Assembly: GCF_011046735.1 (NCBI RefSeq)
Contig: NZ_CP049258.1
Coordinates: forward strand, 5,536,001 to 5,600,000
Direction: 5' to 3'
Length of the DNA stretch: 64,000 bases
Source of the DNA: Nordella sp. HKS 07
GTDB lineage: Bacteria; Pseudomonadota; Alphaproteobacteria; Rhizobiales; Aestuariivirgaceae
How positions within the stretch are numbered: position 1 is the stretch's first letter; every line of letters begins with the position of its first letter. Under the pieces are notes generated by a model that saw only the letters and a program-made list of their open reading frames with translations, was not told the DNA's origin and did not search any database. Shown here piece by piece: positions 36,561-44,611 of this stretch. The position numbers and the translations under genes are program-made.

Positions 36561-37139
36561 ATGGCCGGCTTACCTCCGTCATCGCTCACGCTTGAATCAC
36601 GAAACTTCATCCTTCGCCGGCTGACTAAAGCCGATGCGAGTGAGAGGCTGTTTTCATGGGCAGATGACGATCTGGCGGCGGAGATGCTCAACACGAAGCG
36701 AAGGCAGTGGAGCCTCGCGGAGCAGGCTGCCTTCTTTGCCGGCAAGCCGGACAAGGTCCTTCTGGCTATCGTGCCGCGCCAGCAGGAATATCCGATTGGC
36801 TTCTACAGCCTGCATCTGCAGCCGCGCATCGGAGTCTTCACGATCTCGCATTTGATCAGCGACGCGGCATGGCGCGGCAAGGACCTCACGGCCGAGACGT
36901 CCGATCCCATCTATGAGTATCTTTTCAACAAGCTCGATTATGCCAAGGCCAAGGCGAATGTGCGCCCGCAGAACCGTCCGATGCTGTGGCTGATGCTCGG
37001 AGGCAAGAACTGGCGCAAAGAGGCGCGACTGGTCGGGCATCTGCGTGACGCCGAGACGGGCGAGCGCAGCGATCTTCTGGTCCTGGGGATGCTTGCGCAG
37101 GAGTGGCGCGCCGCGCGCGAGCCGCGCTCTGCCGCGTGA
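36561..37139 (+). CDS. GNAT-family acyltransferase (first gene of P450-ACP cassette)
   Basis: A 192-residue RimJ/RimL-like GNAT: LTLESRNFILRRLTKADASERLFSWADD at the start, IGFYSLHLQPRIGVFTISHLISDAAWRGKDLTAETSDPIYEYLF as the core with a modified CoA loop, and ANVRPQNRPMLWLMLGGKNWRKEARL in the Asn-rich C-terminal part typical of the fold. Its TGA overlaps the GTG start of the P450-like gene (GTGA), and that gene in turn overlaps the ACP gene, so the three are one coupled unit. It may acylate a small molecule or a carrier-bound product. Confidence 0.7.
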   Translation: MAGLPPSSLTLESRNFILRRLTKADASERLFSWADDDLAAEMLNTKRRQWSLAEQAAFFAGKPDKVLLAIVPRQQEYPIGFYSLHLQPRIGVFTISHLISDAAWRGKDLTAETSDPIYEYLFNKLDYAKAKANVRPQNRPMLWLMLGGKNWRKEARLVGHLRDAETGERSDLLVLGMLAQEWRAAREPRSAA

Positions 37140-38176
37140 GGGCCGTGAAATCCTATCAGCTTCATTCGGCGGACGACCGGCATGCCGTGTTTGCCCAACT
37201 GTCACCGCGTATTTGGCTCGAGAATGATCTGTTGCGCGCTTGGGTTGTTACCGACCCGGAAGTTATCCTTCGAATATTCCGCAGTCCCTTGGCGGTGGTT
37301 TCGAGCCTGACCGACGTTCTCAAGGCCATTCGAGAGAATTACGGTACCGAGCTCCCGAACGTGGCCTATGCCTGCGGCGTGTTGCCCCTTCTTGTTGCCG
37401 ATGAGGCACATCCCGCGGCGCGCAAGGGCTTTGCCACATTCCTGGCCGCCCGCCTGTCGGAGTTGGACGCGGAGCTGGCCGACCTCTCAAAAGCCTGCCT
37501 TGCTCCGCTGGGCAGAAAGGGACACGTGGATCTCGTGTCCGAAGTCGTCGATCCCTTCATCCATCGTGTGTTTTCGGTCTTCCTCCAGTGTGATTTGCCG
37601 CCGGAATTCCTGTCAATGCATGTCGGCGACATCCTGTCTTTCAATACGAATCTCGCGCGCTTGAAGAATCTCGAAGGCCGCATTGCAAAGACGCTCGCTT
37701 TCCTGCGCGAAACCACCCCGAATGACGACGATATCGCCTGGAAATTCACTTGCCTGGTCTTCGGCCTCGATTCGCTCGCGATGATGCTGACCGAGGGCAT
37801 TGTTGCGGCGCTACGCGACGATCCGGTCGGATCGGCAGGCACGCGCCTGCCGATCTTCCCGATCGAAACCGGCGTCCCAGTGACGTTCAGGCGCGCAAAG
37901 GCAGACTTCGACATGGATGGCTGCGCCTTCAAGGCAGGCGATCTGATCCGTCTGCAGCTGCAATCTTTCGGCTATTCACGGGCTGCCGAGCATAGCAAGT
38001 TCATCTTTGGGGCCGGCATGCATTCATGCGTCGGCAAGCAGCTGTCGCTGCGCATCTGGGAGAGTTTCAAACGGGACTTCGACGCGCTCGATCTGAGGGC
38101 CCGCATGGCCAACTATCAGCTCATGCCGTCTCATTTTATCATTTTGCATAAATTGGTTGAGGTAGAAGTCCAATGA
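37136..38176 (+). CDS. Divergent cytochrome P450
   Basis: A 346-residue P450-like protein, shorter than the usual 400. The heme loop is intact: FIFGAGMHSCVGKQLS with Cys298 as thiolate ligand. The I-helix region reads CLVFGLDSLAMMLTEG, where the usual A-G-x-D/E-T-T is changed and the Thr is Ser. The ExxR motif of helix K is not recognisable; ETGVPVTFRRAKADFDMDG comes where it should precede. GTG 37136 overlaps the GNAT stop; GTG 37145 is an alternative. It overlaps the following ACP gene by four bases, so its substrate may be carried on that ACP. Confidence 0.8.
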   Translation: MRAVKSYQLHSADDRHAVFAQLSPRIWLENDLLRAWVVTDPEVILRIFRSPLAVVSSLTDVLKAIRENYGTELPNVAYACGVLPLLVADEAHPAARKGFATFLAARLSELDAELADLSKACLAPLGRKGHVDLVSEVVDPFIHRVFSVFLQCDLPPEFLSMHVGDILSFNTNLARLKNLEGRIAKTLAFLRETTPNDDDIAWKFTCLVFGLDSLAMMLTEGIVAALRDDPVGSAGTRLPIFPIETGVPVTFRRAKADFDMDGCAFKAGDLIRLQLQSFGYSRAAEHSKFIFGAGMHSCVGKQLSLRIWESFKRDFDALDLRARMANYQLMPSHFIILHKLVEVEVQ

Positions 38177-38430
38177 TGACGGCCGACGAAGCCAGAGGCA
38201 TGGTCCTGAGTGTTCTGCAGAATCTCGAGCTCATCGATGAGAAGCAGATGAGGGAACTCCTCGGGACGCGGATATTGGATATCGAACTGGCGGGCCTGGG
38301 GATCGACAGCATGAAGGTCGTCGACCTCTGCGTCGGACTTGAGGAGCGGATCGGGAGGGAAGTCGAGGTCGAGGAACTTATCGAAAATCCGTCCGTGAAC
38401 AGCCTTGCGGCGCATTTTGCCAAAGGGTGA
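38173..38430 (+). CDS. Stand-alone acyl carrier protein
   Basis: An 85-residue carrier protein. The phosphopantetheine site is Ser46 in LGIDSMKVVDLCVGLEERIG, followed by EVEVEELIENPSVNSLAAHFAKG, the usual helix III and C-terminal helix. It is not the housekeeping AcpP (motif DSL, acidic) but a specialised carrier. ATG 38173 overlaps the P450 stop (ATGA); ATG 38176 is equally possible. Together with the P450 it suggests modification of a tethered acyl or aminoacyl group. Confidence 0.85.
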   Translation: MMTADEARGMVLSVLQNLELIDEKQMRELLGTRILDIELAGLGIDSMKVVDLCVGLEERIGREVEVEELIENPSVNSLAAHFAKG

Positions 38431-38531
38431 TTGACCCTGCGATGCTGTGGCGTATTTGCCGCATATGATGGACTTCCGGTCGCAAGCTGCGTCAGAGATT
38501 GAGTTTTCCGCGCAGCCGAATGCGGCGGTAA

Positions 38532-39809
38532 TCAAGAGTATGACTTTTGGCCGATGGCGCTCGCAGGCCCTCTCCGCTGCTGGACCTCATAAGCGATCGT
38601 CGCGGCGAATAACCCCCACATGCAGCCGAGCAGCAGGTAGAAATGCCGCCAGTGATCGATGTCGATCTGCACGCCCTGCAGGACGACGGCGACGAGCGGG
38701 GCATAGATGGCGATGGCGTGGTGCTGCCAGGGCGTTGGGGTCCTAATCGCGCGCCAGCCCGCCCAGATTGTCATGATGACCAGCGCGAAGAAGGCGAAGC
38801 CGCCGAGCCACCCATAGGAAGCGAAGGCGTTGAGATAGACGTTATGCGGGTCCTGCCCGTAGATGTAGCGGAAGTGCCTGGGATTCATGCCGCCGGGCTG
38901 GGTCAGTACGCGCGGTAGGCTGGCGATCTGCGAGCCGAAGCGCCCGGTCTCGCCGACATCGTAGGATTGACTGAGGCTGGCGCGAATTTCGAAGATGGTC
39001 CTGATCTGCGGAACCTGCAGCGCAACGACGCCTGCGACGGCCAAGGCCAGGGCGCCGCTCGCCGACAGGAAGATGACCCGGTTGCGCAAGGCGCGGCTCG
39101 GCGCGAGCAGGAGGGTAAGGACGACGAGCAATATGCCCGAGCCGACCAGATTGACCCAGGCGCCGCGCGAGAAGGCGAGGAAGAGCGCCAGCGCGATGAT
39201 GAGTATCGCGATGAAGGCGAGAATCGGGCGCCGGCTCCTCCTGAGCAAAATATCCTGGGCCAGAAAGACGAAGGGCGGCACGAGGAAAGGAGCGAAGACA
39301 TTGGGATCCTTGAATGTGCCCTGCGCGCGGCCCATCGGCGCCCATGCTGCCGCCGTGCCGCCGACGTCGAAATAGGTGAGGATGCCGATGAGCGAGCCGA
39401 TGACGCCGGCCGTGATGTAGCCGCTGCGAATGATCTCCATGCGCGCATTGGTGTCGCTCGTCACCAGGAAGCAGAAGAATAGGCCAGTCACGGCCATATA
39501 GTATGAGATGATGGTGAACCAGACGGAGATCTTGTCGTCGAGCGCGCCTTCGAGCCCGACCGCGCCGCCCAGATTATAGAGAACGAGAAAGAAGACGAGG
39601 GGCAGCGAGACGAGCGGCACCTTGAGGCCGCCTGCGGGCAGGAACAGGAGGAAAGCCAGCACGAAGATCAGCTCGTAGGGAGCTGGCTCGATCACGACGA
39701 GCCACATCGATGCAACCAGCAGCCACAGCACCACCTTGCGCCAAGTCTCGAGGCTGCCCAGCATCCTTCGTGGGGCGTCAAGGGGAGATTGTGCAGCGGC
39801 GTCGGTCAA
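38532..39809 (-). CDS. O-antigen ligase/polymerase-family membrane protein
   Basis: A 425-residue polytopic protein, about 10-12 helices, of the Wzy/O-antigen ligase (WaaL-like) family. Diagnostic features: RAQGTFKDPNVFAPFLVPP, AFSRGAWVNLVG, and the periplasmic loop YIYGQDPHNVYLNAFASYGWLGG containing the PHN motif. It polymerises or ligates undecaprenyl-linked glycans on the periplasmic side. It is the last gene of the minus-strand part of the polysaccharide locus, 14 bases after a sugar-transferase remnant. Confidence 0.88.
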   Translation of the reverse strand: MTDAAAQSPLDAPRRMLGSLETWRKVVLWLLVASMWLVVIEPAPYELIFVLAFLLFLPAGGLKVPLVSLPLVFFLVLYNLGGAVGLEGALDDKISVWFTIISYYMAVTGLFFCFLVTSDTNARMEIIRSGYITAGVIGSLIGILTYFDVGGTAAAWAPMGRAQGTFKDPNVFAPFLVPPFVFLAQDILLRRSRRPILAFIAILIIALALFLAFSRGAWVNLVGSGILLVVLTLLLAPSRALRNRVIFLSASGALALAVAGVVALQVPQIRTIFEIRASLSQSYDVGETGRFGSQIASLPRVLTQPGGMNPRHFRYIYGQDPHNVYLNAFASYGWLGGFAFFALVIMTIWAGWRAIRTPTPWQHHAIAIYAPLVAVVLQGVQIDIDHWRHFYLLLGCMWGLFAATIAYEVQQRRGPASAIGQKSYS

Positions 39810-39823
39810 TAGGCTTTCTCCGT

Positions 39824-40078
39824 CTAAAGCAGCGAGGTGAGCGTGCGGAACAGAATATAGAGATCGGAGGCGGTCGACCAGTTCTCGATATCATGAAGGT
39901 CGTGCTCGACTCGCCGGTGCAACCTCTCGAGAGTGTCAAGCGGCGCATGGATGAGGGGAGCCTCGAGAATTTCGGCAGGAAGCGGCATGTCGGCATCGAC
40001 GCCGAGCTTGGCTAGAAGACCGCCAGCGGCACGCTCGTGCTGGAAAAAGTCTTCCTTGCGCATCACAGTTGGATTCAA
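39824..40078 (-). pseudogene. Remnant of a priming sugar transferase (C-terminal piece)
   Basis: An 84-residue ORF whose last 38 residues, LDTLERLHRRVEHDLHDIENW and STASDLYILFRTL, match the C-terminal helix region of polyprenyl-phosphate hexose-1-phosphate transferases (WcaJ/PssY type). The catalytic core that should precede it is absent, and the first 45 residues do not resemble the family. So the initiating enzyme of this locus seems deleted, or the fragment has been recruited. It lies directly upstream of the polymerase gene. Confidence 0.6.
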
Positions 40079-40182
40079 GTTGCGACAGGTTGTTTTCCCT
40101 GAACCGCCGGGTGAGCAACTTCGAGGTCCGCGCTGGCGGACCCTGGCGTTAATGAAAATGAAGGAGCGTGCTTAATGGGAGC

Positions 40183-41290
40183 TTAACGCGCCGACCCGGT
40201 CCGTGTTTCCCTATAGAAATCGGCGATCTTGCCGCACATGGCCTCGGCCGAGAACCGGGTTCTGGCCGCATCGGCGAGAGCGCGGGCTTGCCTCATGTGT
40301 TCCTCTCCGTGAGAGAGGCTCTTCCTGATGGCCGCCGCCAGGACTTTCCGGATCAGACGGCGGTGAGAGTATTTCCGCCGGCAATATTTCCGGAATGCCG
40401 CCCACATCCGTGGCGATGAGCGGCTTTCCCGCGGCTACCGCCTCGAGGATGACATAGGGAAGCGATTCCGCCCGCGACGGCATGACCAGCACCTGGCCGA
40501 GACCGAAAGCCTCGCGGGCCGGTAGCGCGCCTGTGAAACGGACCCGCTCGATGAGTCCGAGCCGCTGCGCCAACGCCTCGAATTCCGGCCGCTCCGGTCC
40601 GTCGCCGACCAGCGTGGCGCTTACCTGTCGCCAGTCGCTGAGCAGACTCAGCGCCTCGAGAAGGTCGCTCACCCCTTTGAGCTGGCGCATCTCGCCGAGA
40701 AAGACCAGATCGCGCGCCTCAGGCGCGAGCGGCACGGCGGCGAATTCCTCCGGCCACAGGCCGTTATGGACGACGCGCCAGGGCAGACCGCCGAGTCCGA
40801 TTTTCTCTTCGAAGACGCGCCTTTCATAGTCGCAGACGAAGAGGAGGCCGGAGCCGCGCCTCAGCATCAGCTTCTCCGCGCCGAGGAACAGGGCGCCGCG
40901 TGGCGACGACCAGGCGTAGTGGAGGCTGCCGCCATGCGGGGTGTAGAGCGAAGGGATCTTGAGGCGCGCGCCGGCCAGCCTCGCATAGACGCCGCCCTTG
41001 GCGCCGTGGCCATGCAGAATCTCCGGCCTGACCCTGGCGGCTATGCGCGCGATCGCGGAAGCCGCTTCGACATCGGCGAGGCCCGGCATGCGGCCGATCG
41101 GCAGCCGGTGGATGCCGAGGCGGCAGTAGGGGGCGAGAGCCGCGAGCGCCTGTTCCGCCGCCGGGCCGCCGGTGCTGGAATCGCAGACGATGCCGATCTC
41201 ATGATCGAGCGCCGTCAAACCGCGCGCGAGATCTCGAACATGACGGAAGAGGCCGCCGACCGGGGTGCGAAAGACTTGCAGGCTACGCAT
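40183..41290 (-). pseudogene. GT4-type glycosyltransferase with C-terminal frameshift
   Basis: A group 1 glycosyltransferase. N-terminal domain from MRSLQVFRTPVGGLFRHVRDLARGL; donor domain with DLVFLGEMRQLKGVSDLLEAL and SLPYVILEAVAAGKPLIATDVGGIPEI, the EX7E-type site. After DPES the frame shifts: an extra G in the run at 40341-40342 moves the true C-terminus (LAAAIRKSLSHGEEHMRQARAL, ending at 40183) into another frame; without it the protein would be about 368 residues. As written it ends at 40211 with a scrambled tail of about 35 residues. The catalytic residues precede the break, so partial function is conceivable. Confidence 0.8.
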
Positions 41291-41310
41291 GGGATAAGTC
41301 CGCCGCCGGC

Positions 41311-42006
41311 TCAGAACCAGCGCTCGCGAACAAAAACGATGTCGCCCGGATATACTTGCGTGGTGACGGGCGCCTTGTAGGTCTGCGTGCCGTTGACGTT
41401 CTTGCGCGTGATGAGCACGGGCCCTTGATTGGCGCGTGGCGTGTAGCCGCCGGCGATCGCCACCGCATTCTGCACCGTCATGCCCGGCTGATAGGGAAAG
41501 CTGCCGGCCGTGGAAACTTCGCCCATGATGAAGAAGGGGCGCAGGGTCGTGACCTGGACGGAGACATTGGGATTGCGCAGATACCCGCTGCGCAGCCGCT
41601 TGGCGATGAGTTTCTCCGCCTCGGGTGCCGACATGCCGCCGACATAGGTCGTCTTGATATAGGGCATCGAAATATTGCCGGAACCGTCGACGAGATAGTC
41701 ATTGGTGAGGTCAGCTTCGCCTGCGACCCGTATGGTCAACTTGTCGCCGGCGCCGATGCGATAGCCTGTGTCATATTCATAGGCCGCGGCGGATCCCTGG
41801 GCGCCATAGGGCGGCTGAATGCCTTCCCGGGTGCGCGAGGGAAGTTCCGTCACGCTGGCCACGGCACCCGGGCCCTGCGCGACATTCCCGTCCGCCATCA
41901 CGCCCATGCCGCCGGTTGCGGCGGTCGGCGGGTTAGCTTCCCAGGTTTCCGCGCAGGCGGAAAGCAAGAATGGCAAGGCCATGAGGACGAAGACACGCAT
42001 ACGCAC
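41311..42006 (-). CDS. Polysaccharide export lipoprotein (OPX/Wza-like)
   Basis: A 231-residue outer-membrane polysaccharide export protein. Signal II peptide with lipobox LLSAC (Cys18). The Poly_export domain begins YRIGAGDKLTIRVAGEADLTNDYLVDGSGNISMPYI, followed by APEAEKLIAKRLRSGYLRNPNVSVQV and a SLBB-type segment FFIMGEVSTAGSFPYQPGMTVQNAVAIAGGYT. It is short, so it probably lacks the C-terminal membrane helix of Wza. It is divergent from the chain-length protein that would pair with it. Confidence 0.9.
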   Translation of the reverse strand: MRMRVFVLMALPFLLSACAETWEANPPTAATGGMGVMADGNVAQGPGAVASVTELPSRTREGIQPPYGAQGSAAAYEYDTGYRIGAGDKLTIRVAGEADLTNDYLVDGSGNISMPYIKTTYVGGMSAPEAEKLIAKRLRSGYLRNPNVSVQVTTLRPFFIMGEVSTAGSFPYQPGMTVQNAVAIAGGYTPRANQGPVLITRKNVNGTQTYKAPVTTQVYPGDIVFVRERWF

Positions 42007-42198
42007 TGTGAGAGCACTCCATGACGACGCCGATCCGATTTGGCGGAGCGGCGAGGAGGCCGACGATAGGCATTTATGGTTAGCAATCGCTTAAGCGTGA
42101 GAATGATCGCGCAACACTTCGGCCATGTTAAGAAAATACTTACCACAGGCGGGGCATGGTGACGCCCTGGCAACCCTTTATTAAGCATAACTCCGCGG

Positions 42199-44448
42199 AT
42201 GAATGAGCTCGAGCAAGCCGGAATGAACGCGTCGTCGGTCGACATGATGGATCTTCTGCGCGGTCTGTGGCGGCGCAAATGGATGATCCTCCTCATCACT
42301 GTGCTTTTCGCGGCGGCGGCGGCGTTCTTTGTGCTGCGTGACAAGCCGAGCTACGCGGTCGAAGCTCAGCTCCTGGTGGACAATCTCGAAACCCCCTTCA
42401 GCCGGGCTCAGCCCGGGGAGGGATCGGAAACGCGCCCGGCCTTCGACGATCGCGACATATTGAGTCAGGTTTCGGTTTTGAAATCGCGCGATCTGGGCGA
42501 CCGCGTCATCAAGGAACTCAGCCTTGCCGGCAAGGGCGAGTTCGATCCGGCCCGCAACGGCGTCGGCAAGATCGGCCAGATCTTGATCGCACTCGGCTTC
42601 AAGGACGATCCGCTCAAGAAGTCGTTGGAGGATCGGGCATATGATCGCTACGACTCGCAGCTCAACGTCTATCAGATCCCCGAGTCCAAGATCATCATTG
42701 TCAAATACTCCGCGCTCGATCCCCAGGTCGCCGCGGATGTCGCCAACAAGCTGGCGGAAACCTATGTCGTCTCGACCCGGGAGGCGCAGTCGGAACCGAC
42801 CGGGCGGGCCCGCGCCTGGCTGGCTGAGCAAATTGACATTCTGCGCAAGAAGGTTGCCGATTCAGAGGCCGCGGCCGAGGAATTCCGCGCCCAGGCGGGA
42901 TTGCTGAAAGGAACCCAGGCGACGCTTGGAACCCAGGAGTTGTCGGAGCTCAACAGTCAGATCACCCAGGCGCAGGCGGCGCGCACTGAGGCACAGACCA
43001 AGGCGAAGGCCATTCGCGAGCTTCTCGACAGCAGCGGTTCGGTCGAGGTCTCCGCCGATGTCCTGAACTCGCCTTTCATTCAAAGATTGCGCGAGCAGCA
43101 GATCACCTTGCAGCGGAGCATGGCGGAACTTTCCGTCACCTATCTGCCGAGCCATCCGAAGATGGTCGCATTGCGCAACGAGATTGCCAATGTCGATCAG
43201 CAGATTCGCACCGAGGTCCTGAAGATCGTTGCCGGGCTCGAGGATCAGGCGCGGGTCGCGGCGACCCGCGAAGCATCGCTGCGCGCCAACCTCAATGCCG
43301 CGAAAGCGAAGGCCTCGACAAGCAATCTCGATGACGTGAAGCTGCGCGCTCTCGAGCGCGACGCCGCCGCCAATCGCAGCCTGCTCGAATCCTTCCTGAA
43401 CCGTTATGCCGATGCGAGCGCCCGTCAGGAAGTCGCCGCTCAGCCGGGCTTCGCCCGCGTCATCCAGCGCGCCGTTCCTCCCGCCAATCCGAGCTACCCT
43501 TTGAAGGGACCGACGATCATATTGGCGACGCTTGCCGGCTTGACGCTGGCCATCGGCCTGGCCTTCCTGGCCGAAGTGCTCAAGTTGGCGGGCGGCACCG
43601 TCGCGTCTGCTCCCGCAATGCGCGAGCCTTCCCTTGAAGCCCCTGGAATATTGCCCGCGCCCACCGTGGAGGTGGCGGCCACGCTTCCGGCGCCGCCGCG
43701 TCAGCAAATGCCGCCCCCGCCTGTGCCGCCCCACTTGTCGACTGGCGGTATGGCGCCTCCCGGCAATCAGGCGATCCTCAGCGAAATTCCAGAGACGCCC
43801 GATCTGACTAGGGCCGTGGCGCATGCCAGCCAGCCCTTGCAAGACCCCTCTGGCGCTTATGCAGTGGCCGCCGGGCGGATCGTTTCCTGGCTCAACAACG
43901 CCCGCCAGTCGCTGGGTGTGCAGAAGCTCGCCGTCACGGCGATCGGCGAGGACGGACCCGATGGCGCCACCGCCGCCGTTGCCTTGGCCCGTATCGTCGC
44001 GGCCCAAGGTGTCGGCGCTTTGGTGATCGATGTCGACGAGCGGCGGCCCTCCATACACACGATTTGCGGCATCGAGGCCGGCGTGGGCTTGTCCGACATA
44101 TTGCTGAACGAGGCGACGATCGAGAATGCCGTTCAGCGCGACAGTGGCTCGCTCGCCCATATATTGCGGGCAGGTACGCGGGCAGGTGAGCTTGCCGACG
44201 CGGTGACCGGCGCGCGCTTCGACGCTCTCATCGACGCCTTCGCGCAGATCTATCCTGTGATCATCGTTCATTGCGGCGCCCAATCGGCCTCGGCACAGAC
44301 AGTGATCCGCAAATGCCATTCGGCGCTGCTCATGGCGCCGGGCACGCGCATTCTCGATGCCGCGCGCACGATCGAATCCTGGCGCCAGTCGGGATTGCGG
44401 GCCGTGCAGTTCGTGCGGATCGGCCAGTCGGTCCGCCGCGTCGCGTGA
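42199..44448 (+). CDS. Wzz/BY-kinase-like polysaccharide co-polymerase, kinase motif lost
   Basis: A 749-residue inner-membrane protein. TM1 is near residues 30-48, then a large Wzz domain with long coiled coils (about 200-420), the PxxPxxPLKGP segment (PPANPSYPLKGPTII) and TM2 (about 435-460). After a Pro-rich linker a ParA-like domain covers about 560-749. Where Walker A should be, IGEDGPDGATAAVALARI lacks the GK(S/T); Walker A' remains as ALVIDVDERRP. There is no Tyr cluster at the C-terminus. So it is likely a co-polymerase without kinase activity. ATG 42223 or 42244 are alternative starts. Confidence 0.85.
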   Translation: MNELEQAGMNASSVDMMDLLRGLWRRKWMILLITVLFAAAAAFFVLRDKPSYAVEAQLLVDNLETPFSRAQPGEGSETRPAFDDRDILSQVSVLKSRDLGDRVIKELSLAGKGEFDPARNGVGKIGQILIALGFKDDPLKKSLEDRAYDRYDSQLNVYQIPESKIIIVKYSALDPQVAADVANKLAETYVVSTREAQSEPTGRARAWLAEQIDILRKKVADSEAAAEEFRAQAGLLKGTQATLGTQELSELNSQITQAQAARTEAQTKAKAIRELLDSSGSVEVSADVLNSPFIQRLREQQITLQRSMAELSVTYLPSHPKMVALRNEIANVDQQIRTEVLKIVAGLEDQARVAATREASLRANLNAAKAKASTSNLDDVKLRALERDAAANRSLLESFLNRYADASARQEVAAQPGFARVIQRAVPPANPSYPLKGPTIILATLAGLTLAIGLAFLAEVLKLAGGTVASAPAMREPSLEAPGILPAPTVEVAATLPAPPRQQMPPPPVPPHLSTGGMAPPGNQAILSEIPETPDLTRAVAHASQPLQDPSGAYAVAAGRIVSWLNNARQSLGVQKLAVTAIGEDGPDGATAAVALARIVAAQGVGALVIDVDERRPSIHTICGIEAGVGLSDILLNEATIENAVQRDSGSLAHILRAGTRAGELADAVTGARFDALIDAFAQIYPVIIVHCGAQSASAQTVIRKCHSALLMAPGTRILDAARTIESWRQSGLRAVQFVRIGQSVRRVA

Positions 44449-44482
44449 CACGTCATCACGATTCGCTTGAGGTCACCTTACA

Positions 44483-44582
44483 GCATCGGCCCGAGAAGTG
44501 CGTGCGGTTCTCGGATAAGCCGATGCGCAAAATCAAAGAGATAGAGCGCCGGGCCGATTCCATGAGAACGCCCGGCGCTCTA
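44483..44582. repeat. Double stem-loop element between convergent genes
   Basis: Two adjacent perfect hairpins. The first has outer arms GCATCGGC (44483-44490) and GCCGATGC (44519-44526) with inner arms CCGAGAA (44491-44497) and TTCTCGG (44508-44514). The second has 13-bp arms TAGAGCGCCGGGC (44542-44554) and GCCCGGCGCTCTA (44570-44582). The spacer ATGCGCAAAATCAAAGAGATAGAGC is a motif I associate with dispersed Rhizobiales repeats. It may act as a bidirectional terminator for the two convergent genes, though neither hairpin has a U tract. Confidence 0.7.
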
Positions 44583-44611
44583 GCCGGATGACCGATGGCT
44601 GCTTTTGCTGA

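Noticed and set aside
42862-44451. 529-residue minus-strand ORF over the co-polymerase gene
   Set aside because: Antisense of a well-supported Wzz-type gene; composition is Arg/Gly/His-rich noise.
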